From: Bordetella sp. LUAb4
GTDB lineage: Bacteria > Pseudomonadota > Gammaproteobacteria > Burkholderiales > Burkholderiaceae_B
Assembly (NCBI RefSeq): GCF_021325795.1
Contig: NZ_JAHPZX010000004.1
Span: 434,001 to 498,000, forward strand
DNA length: 64,000 bases
Direction: 5' to 3'
Below the pieces are notes generated by a model. It worked only from the letters and a program-made list of their open reading frames with translations, had not been told where the DNA came from and did not search any database. Below are positions 18,131 through 25,896 of the stretch, one piece after another. The position numbers were made by a program, and so were the translations under genes. The number at the start of each line of letters is the position of its first letter. Positions within the stretch are counted from its first letter, which is position 1.

Positions 18131-18218
18131 CGCATGTCCTTCACTTCGTGTCCTTCATTGCAAGCCCTTGATTGCATGCCCATCATTGCATGCCTTTCAT
18201 TGCGTATCTTTTATTCCC
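18121..18218 (-). repeat. Seven degenerate 14-bp tandem repeats carrying the dld start codon
   Basis: Units begin at 18121, 18135, 18149, 18163, 18177, 18191 and 18205. On the coding (minus) strand the best units read TGCRRTGAAGGACA. Because 14 is one less than a multiple of three, each NTG start is followed five codons later by a TGA inside the next NTGA. The ATG at 18158 reads MKDTK then TGA, which overlaps the GTG at 18144. That GTG reads MKDMR then TGA, which overlaps the GTG at 18130 of dld. An earlier ATG at 18200 reads MKGMQ to a TGA overlapping ATG 18186. The array fills almost the whole 93-bp gap between the RHH gene and dld. Confidence 0.85.
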
Positions 18219-18223
18219 CATGC

Positions 18224-18574
18224 TCACCCCGCCCGTACCACCATAGGCTGAAAATTCCTTGTCGCGGCGTGTGTGGGTACCTCGACCCGTTCCGCGCCCT
18301 GTTCTCGCTGCGTGCCTTGCGACAGGTAGCGCAGACAGCACACCCGCAAGAAAGACGCGAAGCTCATCGTCATTTCACCGTGGCGGGCCAGCAGCTCGTC
18401 GTGCAATTTGATCGCGAACTGGTTGGTGGTCAGGTTTTCCCGTTCGGCAATTTCCTGCAGCACGTCCCAGAACAGGTTTTCCAGCCTCACCGTCGTCACC
18501 ACCCCATGTATACGCAGGGAGCGGGTACGCGATTCATAAAGTATGGGATCCGTATTGACGTAGATCTTGCACAT
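18224..18574 (-). CDS. Ribbon-helix-helix domain protein
   Basis: A 116-residue protein. Residues ~17-75 (SRTRSLRIHGVVTTVRLENLFWDVLQEIAERENLTTNQFAIKLHDEL) have the strand-helix-helix pattern of the RHH_4-type domain found in small DNA-binding proteins. The C-terminal 40 residues carry a CC pair and no clear motif. AAGGAG lies 7 bases before the ATG. It is the first gene of a two-gene transcript with dld, from which it is separated by the 14-bp repeat array, so it may autoregulate that pair. The role is inferred from fold and position. Confidence 0.7.
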   Translation of the reverse strand: MCKIYVNTDPILYESRTRSLRIHGVVTTVRLENLFWDVLQEIAERENLTTNQFAIKLHDELLARHGEMTMSFASFLRVCCLRYLSQGTQREQGAERVEVPTHAATRNFQPMVVRAG

Positions 18575-18741
18575 GTCTCACTCCTTGGAAGTGGATGCGG
18601 CGACTGCAATCATAAGCCACGGCGCCAGCCCCGGGTACAGCCTTGGGTTACTGCCCCGGGTGCCAGTCAACGGGTCGGTCAACCACTCTGCCAACACCGT
18701 CCGGCAGCCTGGCCGCCGGACTGGCGCCGTGGCGACCCTGC

Positions 18742-20340
18742 TCAGATGGCGCGCTGCTTCATCTGTCCGGCAATGAAATCCGCCTGCCGGATCGCCAGCG
18801 TGACGATGGTCAGCGTGGGATTCTCCGCCGCGCCGGTGGTGAACTGGCTGCCGTCCGCCACGAACAGGTTGGGAATGTCGTGCGTCTGCCCATGCTTGTT
18901 CACCACCCCATCTTCCGGCCGCGCGCTCATTCTTGCGGTTCCCAGATTATGGGTCGAAGGATACGGTGGCACGCGGTACACGTCCACGGCATCCACCGCC
19001 TTGTACAGCGCCTCGGATTGCTTGAACGCGTGTTCGCGCATGGCATTGTCGTTGGCGTGGTCGTCGAAATGGACATTGGCCACCGGCAGGCCGTACTGAT
19101 CCTTCAATTCGCTGTCCAGCGTCACGCGATTATCCGCGCGCGGCATATCCTCGCCGACGATCCACAGCCCGGCCGTGTAGGCATACTGGTCCATTGCGTG
19201 CGCGAAGTCGGCACCCCAGGCACCCGGTTTCAGGAAGGCCGCATAGAACGGCAGTCCCAGGGAGATCGTCTCCAGATGATAGCCACCGGCGAATCCACGC
19301 TTGGGATCGTGGCGCGCTTCGTCTTCGACGATGCCGGCCATGACCGTCCCTTTGTACATGTCGACCTTGTCCTTGAAGGTCGCGTACACCGACCCCGTGG
19401 TGTGCCGCATGTAGTTGCGCCCCACCTGGTCGGACGAATTCGCCAGGCCGCGCGCGAACTTGCCCGATTGCGAGTTCAGCAGCAACCGCGGCGTTTCTAT
19501 CGAGTTACCGGCGATGGCCACCACGCGGGCCTTCTGCTTTTGCAGCCTGCCCTGGGCATCGTAATAGACCACGGCGTTGGCACGGCCGCGTTCGTCGTGC
19601 TCGATGCGCGCGACATGGGCTTCGGTGCGCAGCTCCGCGTGTCCGCTGACGATCGCGCGCGGCAGCTCCGTGTATAGCGTGGACCACTTGGCGCCGAATC
19701 TACAGCCCTGGAAACAGAAGCCGCGCTGGTAACAATGCATGCGGTCGTCCTGCGGCACGCTGTTGATGGCCATATGCCCCGTGTTGACGTGCTTGTAGCC
19801 GATCTTGGACGCACCGGCATGGAAGATCTTGAAGTTGTTGTTGCCCGGCAGGCCTGGCGCGCCATTGGTGCGCGTCACCCCCAATTTCTTTTCGGCGCGC
19901 GCGTAATACGGGTCCAGTTCTTCGCGCGTCAAGGGCCAGTCCAACAGCGTTGCGCCCGGGATGTCGCCGTAAGTACTGCGCGCCTTGAATTCGTATGGCT
20001 GGATGCGCAGGCTGGCGCCCGCCCAATGCACCGATGTTCCGCCCACGGTCTTACAGATCCAGGCCGGCAGATTGGGGAAGTCCTTGGCCAGTTGGTATGA
20101 GCCTGAAGACCGGCGCTTGTCCAACCACGCGAGTTGCAGGAACGAGCCCCACTCATCGGTCAGGAAATCCGCCCGCGTATGCAGCTTGCCTGCTTCCAGG
20201 ATGACGACGTTCACGCCTTGTTGCGCCAGTTCATTGGCCAGGGTGCCACCGCCCGCGCCCGACCCGATGATCACCACCACCTGGTCGTCGTCCAAGGCGA
20301 AGGTCTTGCCTTGCTGGCCTTGCAGATCCGTTTCTGACAT
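18742..20340 (-). CDS. GMC-family sugar/alcohol dehydrogenase, large subunit
   Basis: A 532-residue flavoprotein. The N-terminal FAD Rossmann motif is VVVIIGSGAGGGTLANELAQQG with the following acid in VVILEAG. GMC signatures follow (KTVGGTSVHWAGASLR, VVAIAGNSIETPRLLLNS), and the C-terminal substrate domain shows STHNLGTARM and NLFVADGSQFTTGAAENPTLTIVTLAIRQADFI. It matches the large subunit of membrane-bound gluconate-2-dehydrogenase/sorbitol-type enzymes, which normally pair with a Tat-exported small subunit, encoded 17 bp upstream here. No cytochrome c subunit gene is present in the cluster. The ATG at 20340 has CAGGAG 8 bases upstream; a TTG 21 bases earlier is less likely. Confidence 0.87.
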   Translation of the reverse strand: MSETDLQGQQGKTFALDDDQVVVIIGSGAGGGTLANELAQQGVNVVILEAGKLHTRADFLTDEWGSFLQLAWLDKRRSSGSYQLAKDFPNLPAWICKTVGGTSVHWAGASLRIQPYEFKARSTYGDIPGATLLDWPLTREELDPYYARAEKKLGVTRTNGAPGLPGNNNFKIFHAGASKIGYKHVNTGHMAINSVPQDDRMHCYQRGFCFQGCRFGAKWSTLYTELPRAIVSGHAELRTEAHVARIEHDERGRANAVVYYDAQGRLQKQKARVVAIAGNSIETPRLLLNSQSGKFARGLANSSDQVGRNYMRHTTGSVYATFKDKVDMYKGTVMAGIVEDEARHDPKRGFAGGYHLETISLGLPFYAAFLKPGAWGADFAHAMDQYAYTAGLWIVGEDMPRADNRVTLDSELKDQYGLPVANVHFDDHANDNAMREHAFKQSEALYKAVDAVDVYRVPPYPSTHNLGTARMSARPEDGVVNKHGQTHDIPNLFVADGSQFTTGAAENPTLTIVTLAIRQADFIAGQMKQRAI

Positions 20341-20357
20341 GTCTGTTCTCCTGGAGG

Positions 20358-20939
20358 TCAATTCGCCGGAACCGGGCCGCTATCCTGGGCGGGTGGATCG
20401 GGCAGCCAGGCCAGGGCGTTGAAGCCCGTCAGCAGATAGCCGCCGTCGCCCGCATTCGCGCCATAACCGAAATGCGCATAGGCCAGCGGGTTCGAGTACA
20501 AGGCAACCACGGCGGTCGAACGCACCGTCTCGAAGAATGGCGCGCCGGCCAGCGCGGCCACGTCGTGGTCCTGGTCGGCGGTGGACCGTTTGGCCCAGTC
20601 GCCCTGCCCCAGGCCGTCGAGCTTTTGCACGCCAGCGGCAAGCTGTGCCTGCAGGGACGTGTCGGCGGCGGCCTTGCCGTCCAGATCCTTGACCACCAGC
20701 GCGTATACCGCGTCGTCCAGGGTCGCGTGCGGGAAGATGCGCTTGGTCAACGCCAGCAGGACGTCGCCTTGATGCGTATCCAGACGCTTGAGTTCCAGCG
20801 CCCATGCGCGGCTGGGTGCCAGGGCGGCCAGCGTGGATGACAGCGCCAGGGTGCCAAACAGCAGCCCCGTTCCTTTCAGCCATTCACGCCGCGTCAGCCG
20901 CGGGGCCGCGGTGGCGAGCGCAATCGTCGTCGATTTCAT
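20358..20939 (-). CDS. Gluconate 2-dehydrogenase subunit 3-like protein, Tat-exported
   Basis: A 193-residue protein. The N-terminus has a twin-arginine motif, LTRREWLKGTG, followed by a hydrophobic stretch and AWA cleavage site (about 46). The remainder (LKRLDTHQGDVLLALTKRIFPHATLDD...) is the typical small (gamma) subunit of membrane-bound sugar dehydrogenases, which is thought to carry the folded flavin subunit through the Tat system. It is the gene immediately before the GMC large subunit and overlaps a possible upstream TTG start of it. It stands downstream of the glyoxalase gene on the same strand. Confidence 0.82.
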   Translation of the reverse strand: MKSTTIALATAAPRLTRREWLKGTGLLFGTLALSSTLAALAPSRAWALELKRLDTHQGDVLLALTKRIFPHATLDDAVYALVVKDLDGKAAADTSLQAQLAAGVQKLDGLGQGDWAKRSTADQDHDVAALAGAPFFETVRSTAVVALYSNPLAYAHFGYGANAGDGGYLLTGFNALAWLPDPPAQDSGPVPAN

Positions 20940-20998
20940 TTTTTGTCTCCTTCCCTCTATCGGGTACCGGGTGAACCCCCGGATTCATAGTCTGGTTC

Positions 20999-21397
20999 TT
21001 ACTGGTAATGCCCGTGCCGTTCGAGCACCTCCACCTTGTAGTCGTCCGGATCGAGAATGAAGAAATAGCGCGCCAGCAGTTGGCCGTCGTCCCCATGGAA
21101 TTCGCGTAGATCGTTGGGCGTGTGCCCTTGGCTGATAAGCCGCTCACGTTCCAGCTTCGCGTCGTCGACCACGAAAGCCACGTGGCCGTAGCCGTCCCCA
21201 TGCGTATAAGGCTGCTCCCTGCCCTTGTTCCAGGTCAGCTCGATCTCCGCTTCGCTTTCGCCGTTGCGCAGGTAGACCAGGGTGAAGTCGTCGAAGTCCA
21301 GCCGATGACTTGTCTTCAAGCCGAAGGCGCCCTCATAGAACGCCAGAGAGCGATCCAGATCACGCACGCGGATCATTGTGTGGATGAGCTTTGCCAT
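20999..21397 (-). CDS. gloA: Glyoxalase I (lactoylglutathione lyase)
   Basis: A 132-residue VOC-fold enzyme. Metal ligands are visible as His in LIHTMIRVRDLDRS (about 5), Glu in SEAEIELTWN (about 56), His in GYGHVAFVVDD and Glu in KVEVLERHGHYQ (about 124). It isomerises the methylglyoxal-glutathione hemithioacetal to S-lactoylglutathione, whose hydrolysis yields D-lactate. That is a plausible link to the D-lactate dehydrogenase encoded on the same strand about 3 kb downstream. The start at 21397 has GGAGA about 9 bases upstream. The open frame continues upstream into sequence that overlaps the DJ-1 gene and is not family-like. Confidence 0.9.
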   Translation of the reverse strand: MAKLIHTMIRVRDLDRSLAFYEGAFGLKTSHRLDFDDFTLVYLRNGESEAEIELTWNKGREQPYTHGDGYGHVAFVVDDAKLERERLISQGHTPNDLREFHGDDGQLLARYFFILDPDDYKVEVLERHGHYQ

Positions 21398-21410
21398 GCT
21401 CGCCGTCTCC

Positions 21411-21989
21411 TCAGTGCGTGATGCGCGTGCCCAGCAGCGCGAGAAACTGGGCGATCCAGTTACTGTGCGCGGTCCAGGCCGGCGCCGTGACGAACTGCCC
21501 ATCGGTCACGGCATCGGGCCAGGCCAGCTCGACGAATTCGGCACGCGCGAGCCGCACTTCGGGCGCGCATGCCGGGTATGCCGAGATCTTCCGGCCTTCG
21601 ATGACACCCGCCGCGGCCAGTATCTGTGCGCCATGGCAGACAGCGGCAATGGGCTTTCCCGCGCTGGCGAATTCGCGCACCAGCTCCAGCACCCGGGCAT
21701 TCAGGCGCAGGTATTCGGGCGCCCGGCCACCGGGAATCAGCACAGCGTCGTAATTGGTGCTGTCGACCGTGGCGAAATCGGCGTTCAAGGTGAAGTTGTG
21801 GCCGCGTTTCTCGCTATATGTCTGATCGCCTTCGAAATCGTGGATGGCCGTACGGATCTGGTCTCCGGATTTCTTGTCCGGCGTGACGACGTCCACGGCA
21901 TGACCGACCGCGCCCAGGGCTTGCACCGGGACCATCAGTTCGTAGTCCTCGACATAATCGCCCGCCAATACCAATATCTTCTTGGCCAT
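21411..21989 (-). CDS. DJ-1/PfpI-family protein (type 1 glutamine amidotransferase-like)
   Basis: A 192-residue protein with the PfpI fold. [13 protein letters not shown] is followed by the nucleophile elbow [14 protein letters not shown] with the Cys-His pair, and an acidic residue near the N-terminus in [13 protein letters not shown]. Homologues include intracellular protease/chaperone-like and glyoxalase III-like (glutathione-independent methylglyoxal to lactate) proteins. Being 13 bp upstream of glyoxalase I favours a role in carbonyl detoxification. ATG 21989 is preferred to 21995 because AGGAG then has normal spacing. It is the first gene of the four-gene minus-strand set ending with the GMC enzyme. 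Confidence 0.82.
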   Translation of the reverse strand: MAKKILVLAGDYVEDYELMVPVQALGAVGHAVDVVTPDKKSGDQIRTAIHDFEGDQTYSEKRGHNFTLNADFATVDSTNYDAVLIPGGRAPEYLRLNARVLELVREFASAGKPIAAVCHGAQILAAAGVIEGRKISAYPACAPEVRLARAEFVELAWPDAVTDGQFVTAPAWTAHSNWIAQFLALLGTRITH

Positions 21990-22305
21990 CGCCATCTCCT
22001 GTTCTTGATGAATGAAGCGGTGGCTACGACCACCGTGGAGAGAGTCTAGGCAAGCCGGGAGGAGAACGGGTAATAGCAGGTTAAATTGCCATTAAGGTTT
22101 TCACTAGGTCGAAACGGCGACGATGTTTGGCCTAGTACGCCGCGTGGGGGGCCTTTTCTCTTTCGCTAATACGCATTGCCTTATATCCCAACATTTAGGA
22201 TTCCATTCCCATTTATGCCTTAACAAGTGCTCCGCTCGGTGATATCCTGAGGCGCGGAAAAATCTGCTCCCCGCGGAGGGCGAGACCGATGGAGACAAGC
22301 AGGCA
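21990..22305. promoter_or_regulatory. Divergent intergenic region without a gene
   Basis: This 316-bp gap separates the DJ-1/glyoxalase set from the CoA-transferase operon. A comparatively AT-rich block (about 22080-22220) presumably holds both promoters. I see no convincing -35/-10 pair, no long inverted repeat and no small ORF with a ribosome-binding site. The CoA-transferase start at 22306 is preceded by GGAGACAAGCAGG. Confidence 0.5.
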
Positions 22306-23139
22306 ATGACTTCCGGATTCAACAATCAGGACAAGCAAGTGGGGTTGGCGCAATTGGCCGCATTGGTGCCGGACGGTGCATCGGTTGCGCTGGGCGGCAG
22401 TTTCCTGCATCGTGGCCCCTTCGCCTTCGTGCGCGAACTGATCCGCCAGCAGCGGCGCGAGCTGGAAATCATCAAGCAATCGCCCGGCTACGACATCGAT
22501 ATCCTTTGCCGGGCCGGCGCCGTACGCAAGACGCGCGCGGGCATCGTCGCCATGGAAGGCAATTTCGGCCTGGCGCCGTGGTATCGCAAAGCCGTCGAAC
22601 AGCGCCAGATGGTGTTGGAGGAACATGCCTGCATCACCCTTACGGCGGGCCTGCGCGCCGCTGCCTTTGGCGTGCCTTACATGCCTTGCGCCGGCCTGCA
22701 GGGCAGCGACCTGCCTGCCCTGAATGGCTGGTCCAGCGTGGAGGACCCCTACGGCAGCGGCCAACGCCCCTACCTGATCCCGGCGGTGAGGCCGGACTTC
22801 GCGGTACTGCAAGTCGCCGAGGTGGACCGGCTTGGCAATGCGCGCGTCTACGGCACCTCGCATTGGGACCGCATCATGTCGCGCGCCGCCGGCAGCGTGC
22901 TGGTGGTGGCGGAGAAATTGGTGGATACCGCGCAGTTCGAGGCCCAGCCGGAAGCGACCTTGCTGCCCTATTTCATGGTGCAGGCTTTCACCATCCTGCC
23001 AGGCGGCGCCTGGCCGGGTTCCTGCACGCCTTTCTACGATATCGATTACCCCGCGGTCGAACGCTATATGGATACCCGCCGTTCCCTCGAAGAACATATG
23101 GCCGAAGCGCCTGAGATCCGGGACACGAGCCATGTCTGA
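22306..23139 (+). CDS. CoA transferase family I, subunit A (glutaconate CoA-transferase-like)
   Basis: A 277-residue protein with the family I CoA-transferase alpha fold: QLAALVPDGASVALGGSFLHRGPFAFVRELIRQ at the N-terminus, then PGYDIDILCRAGAVRKTRAG and the late ILPGGAWPGSCTPFYDIDYPAVERYM. The partner subunit follows with an 8-bp overlap, so the two probably assemble as a heteromer that moves CoA between acyl-CoA and a free acid. The acceptor is unknown. Subunit A of known glutaconate transferases is longer (about 320), so this is a compact variant. It is the first gene of a four-gene catabolic operon. Confidence 0.8.
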   Translation: MTSGFNNQDKQVGLAQLAALVPDGASVALGGSFLHRGPFAFVRELIRQQRRELEIIKQSPGYDIDILCRAGAVRKTRAGIVAMEGNFGLAPWYRKAVEQRQMVLEEHACITLTAGLRAAAFGVPYMPCAGLQGSDLPALNGWSSVEDPYGSGQRPYLIPAVRPDFAVLQVAEVDRLGNARVYGTSHWDRIMSRAAGSVLVVAEKLVDTAQFEAQPEATLLPYFMVQAFTILPGGAWPGSCTPFYDIDYPAVERYMDTRRSLEEHMAEAPEIRDTSHV

Positions 23140-23863
23140 GTTTTCACCGTTTGCCCATATCGTGTTGGGCCTGTCCCGTTTTATCCGGCCCAATGAGATC
23201 ACCTTCAGCGGGGTCAATTCCACGCTGCCCATGCTGGCCTGCCTCGTAGCCAAGCGCGCCTATGATTTCGACTACGTCTATATCAACGTGGCGGGCGGCG
23301 TCGATCCGCGGCCTGAACATGTGCCCCTGTCCAGCTCCGATCCGCAATTGGCGGCGCATACCGCGTCGATTTTCGCCAACGAGGACTTCTACGATCTGTG
23401 CACGCGCGGCCGCATGGACCTCACTTTCCTGGGGGCAGCGCAAATCGACGGTGAAGGTTCGGCCAACAATTCCTGCATCGGCGACTGGCACGCGCCCAAG
23501 GTGCGCCTGCCCGGCGGTGGCGGCGGTGCCGTCATGTTGCCCACGGCCAAGCGCGCCTGCACCTGGCGCACCGAACATTCGCGCCGTACCTTCGTGCAGA
23601 AGCTGGACTTCCGTACGTCCTGGGGGGGATTCCATGGCATCGCCACGCCCATTGCCATCTTCATCAAGCGGGACGGCCGCCTGGCATTGCAGTCCTGGCA
23701 TCCGGACGCCAGCGTGGATGAAGTGCGCGAGCGCACGGGCTTCGATTTCGATGCCACCGGCGCGCAACCCACGCCTTTGCCCACCGCGCGGGAATTGGCG
23801 GCATTGAAGACTATCGATCGGGACGGCACCTTCGAACGCGACGCCGCGGTCAAGCTGCGCTGA
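23132..23863 (+). CDS. CoA transferase family I, subunit B
   Basis: A 243-residue protein starting at an ATG that overlaps the end of subunit A by 8 bp. The frame is open 300 bp further upstream, but that part is a shadow of subunit A. The sequence contains RFIRPNEITFSGVNSTLPMLACLVAKR and FDYVYINVAGGVDPRPEH near the start, then RMDLTFLGAAQIDGEGSANNS and RLPGGGGGAVM, as in glutaconate/3-oxoacid CoA-transferase beta subunits. The usual catalytic glutamate motif (E-x-G) may correspond to DGEGSANNS, which I cannot confirm by alignment. It is coupled to subunit A. Confidence 0.78.
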   Translation: MSEFSPFAHIVLGLSRFIRPNEITFSGVNSTLPMLACLVAKRAYDFDYVYINVAGGVDPRPEHVPLSSSDPQLAAHTASIFANEDFYDLCTRGRMDLTFLGAAQIDGEGSANNSCIGDWHAPKVRLPGGGGGAVMLPTAKRACTWRTEHSRRTFVQKLDFRTSWGGFHGIATPIAIFIKRDGRLALQSWHPDASVDEVRERTGFDFDATGAQPTPLPTARELAALKTIDRDGTFERDAAVKLR

Positions 23864-23896
23864 ATCCCTACTCATATATAGCGGGAAACCAACACC

Positions 23897-25057
23897 ATGA
23901 AACACACTGCGGCCCTCTCCGGCGTGAAGGTCATCGAAATCTGCAACGTCGCCGCCGGGCCATTTTGCGGCATGCTGCTGGCCGACATGGGCGCGGACGT
24001 CATCAAGATAGAACACCCCGAAGGCGGCGATACGCTGCGCGCCTGGCCGCCCTTGAGCGACGGCTATAGCGAGAACTTCGCCTCGCTCAACCGCAACAAG
24101 CGCTCCGTCACGCTGGACCTGAAAAACCCGGCGGACGTGGCGCGCGCCCGTGAACTGGCGGCCAGCGCCGATGTGCTGCTGGAAAACAACCGGCCGGGCG
24201 TGATGGCGCGCTTGGGACTGGGGTATGAAGATCTGGCGGAACTGAATCCGCGCCTGGTCTATTGTTCGATCTCCGCCTACGGCCAATCCGGACCGCGTGC
24301 GCAGGAAGGTGGCTTCGACCTGACCATACAGGCCATGAGCGGCATCATGAGCGTGACCGGCGAGGCCGGCGGCGCACCGGTCAAATGCGGCGTGCCGGTG
24401 GCGGACTTCACCGCCGGACTCTACGGCGCATTTTCCATTGCCACGGCGCTGCGCGTGGCCACGGCCACGGGTAAAGGCACGCACCTGGACGTCCCCATGC
24501 TGGGCGTCACCATGGGCATCGCCGCCTTGCAGACGTCGGAATATTTCGGTAGCGGCAAGGACCCGCAAAAATTGGGATCGGCGCACCCCCGCAACGCGCC
24601 CTACCAGGCCTTCCGTTGCCGCGACGGCTACTTCGGCATGGCGGCCGGCAACAACGCCTTGTGGAAGAGTGTGTGCGCCGTGGTCGGGCGGCCCGAGCTG
24701 TTCCAGGACGAGCGCTTCCTGGACACGGGCCGGCGCGCGCGTCACCAGGTCGAATTGCGTGATCTGCTGGAAGCCATCTTTGTCCAGGAGGATGGCGCGA
24801 CGTGGCTGGCGCGCTTTCGCGAGGCCGGCGTGCCTTGCGCGCCCATCAATACCTATTCCCAAGTGCTGCAGGATCCCCAAGTCGAACATATGGGATGGGT
24901 GCAGCCGCTCGAACTGCCGAACGGCGTGACGACGCGCACCTTCGGCGCCCCGGTCCGCATCGGCGGCCAGACCTTGCCGGTCCGCCGTGCGCCGCCGGCG
25001 CTGGGCGAGCACAACGCGGAAATCCTGGGCATGCCTGGCGGGAAAGGAACGCCGTGA
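23897..25057 (+). CDS. CaiB/BaiF (family III) CoA-transferase
   Basis: A 386-residue family III CoA transferase. Signatures include GVKVIEICNVAAGPFCGMLLADMGADVIKIEHPEGGD at the N-terminus with RNKRSVTLDLKNP, and SAYGQSGPRAQEGGFDLTIQAMSGIMSVTGE. In family III the catalytic Asp follows the RNK segment by about 100 residues, and GGFDLTIQA fits (about residue 140). These enzymes transfer CoA from acyl-CoA such as succinyl-CoA to an organic acid. The gene lies 33 bp after subunit B, and its stop overlaps the start of the enoyl-CoA hydratase-like gene (TGATG). Confidence 0.88.
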   Translation: MKHTAALSGVKVIEICNVAAGPFCGMLLADMGADVIKIEHPEGGDTLRAWPPLSDGYSENFASLNRNKRSVTLDLKNPADVARARELAASADVLLENNRPGVMARLGLGYEDLAELNPRLVYCSISAYGQSGPRAQEGGFDLTIQAMSGIMSVTGEAGGAPVKCGVPVADFTAGLYGAFSIATALRVATATGKGTHLDVPMLGVTMGIAALQTSEYFGSGKDPQKLGSAHPRNAPYQAFRCRDGYFGMAAGNNALWKSVCAVVGRPELFQDERFLDTGRRARHQVELRDLLEAIFVQEDGATWLARFREAGVPCAPINTYSQVLQDPQVEHMGWVQPLELPNGVTTRTFGAPVRIGGQTLPVRRAPPALGEHNAEILGMPGGKGTP

Positions 25058-25785
25058 TGCAGAACACTTCCGACCTGGTACACGTCGAGCAGCATGAACA
25101 CGCCACCGTGATCACCTTGAACCGACCGGAGAAGATGAATGCCCTGTCGGCTGGCCTGGTCGATGCGCTCAGCGCCGCTGTCGACGAGGCCCACACGCGC
25201 CGCAGCGATCTCATCGTGCTGCGCGGGACCGGCCGCAACTTCAGCGCCGGCTTCGACTTCGGCGGCTACGAAGCGCAGAGCGAGGGTGACCTGCTGCTGC
25301 GCTTCGTTCGCATTGAACAACTGCTGCAGAAAATAGCCACATCCCCCGCTGTGACGCTGGCCTTGGCGCATGGTAAGAACTTCGGCGCCGGCGTCGATCT
25401 GTTCGGCGCCTGCGCGCTGCGCGTGGCAGCCCCGGGCACGACCTTCCGCATGCCCGGCTTGAAGTTCGGCCTGGTGTTGGGCACCCGCCGCTACGCCGAG
25501 ATCGTCGGCAAGCAGGTGGCGCGCGATATCCTTACCCAAACACGCACCTTCGATGCCGAACAAGCCCTGCGGCATGGCTTCGTGACCCAACTGGCGCCGC
25601 CCGCCGACCACGACGCCTGCATCGCCGGCGCGCTGGAAACCGCCCTGACCCTGAGCCCGTCGGCGCGCGCGCAATTGCACCAGGCCTTGGCGCCTACCTC
25701 GCTGGATACGGATCTGGCCAGCCTGGTGCGGTCGGCAGCCGAACCGGGGCTGAAGCAACGCATTCGCACCTATTTAAGTGCTTGA
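25057..25785 (+). CDS. Enoyl-CoA hydratase/isomerase-family protein with an altered active site
   Basis: A 242-residue crotonase-fold protein. The N-terminal HATVITLNRPEKMNALSAGLVDAL and oxyanion-hole segment GRNFSAGFDFGGYE are canonical. The second oxyanion segment, usually GGG-x-E-L-A, reads NFGAGVDLFGACALRVA, and the place of the second catalytic glutamate (usually PE) reads MPGLKFGLVLGTRR. Both catalytic glutamates of hydratases therefore seem replaced, suggesting another reaction of the superfamily or a non-catalytic role. It starts at the ATG overlapping the CaiB stop and has AAAGGA upstream. It is the last gene of the CoA operon. Confidence 0.8.
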   Translation: MQNTSDLVHVEQHEHATVITLNRPEKMNALSAGLVDALSAAVDEAHTRRSDLIVLRGTGRNFSAGFDFGGYEAQSEGDLLLRFVRIEQLLQKIATSPAVTLALAHGKNFGAGVDLFGACALRVAAPGTTFRMPGLKFGLVLGTRRYAEIVGKQVARDILTQTRTFDAEQALRHGFVTQLAPPADHDACIAGALETALTLSPSARAQLHQALAPTSLDTDLASLVRSAAEPGLKQRIRTYLSA

Positions 25786-25896
25786 ATCCAGTCGCCTGGT
25801 CCGGCGTGCCATACCTGTGTGACCTTTACGTCCTGTTCGCCGCAGCGGCCCGGTTCGCTGTGGTAATTTAGCCGTCCCATTATTCGGGAAAATGAC

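Noticed and set aside
18121-18218. CRISPR-like array
   Set aside because: Units are 14 bp, contiguous, degenerate and without spacers, and no cas genes are present.
23144-25012. Long minus-strand open frame of over 600 codons opposite the CoA-transferase operon
   Set aside because: It mirrors codon positions of the plus-strand genes at high GC, has no ribosome-binding site or recognisable domain, and the opposite strand carries clear protein families.
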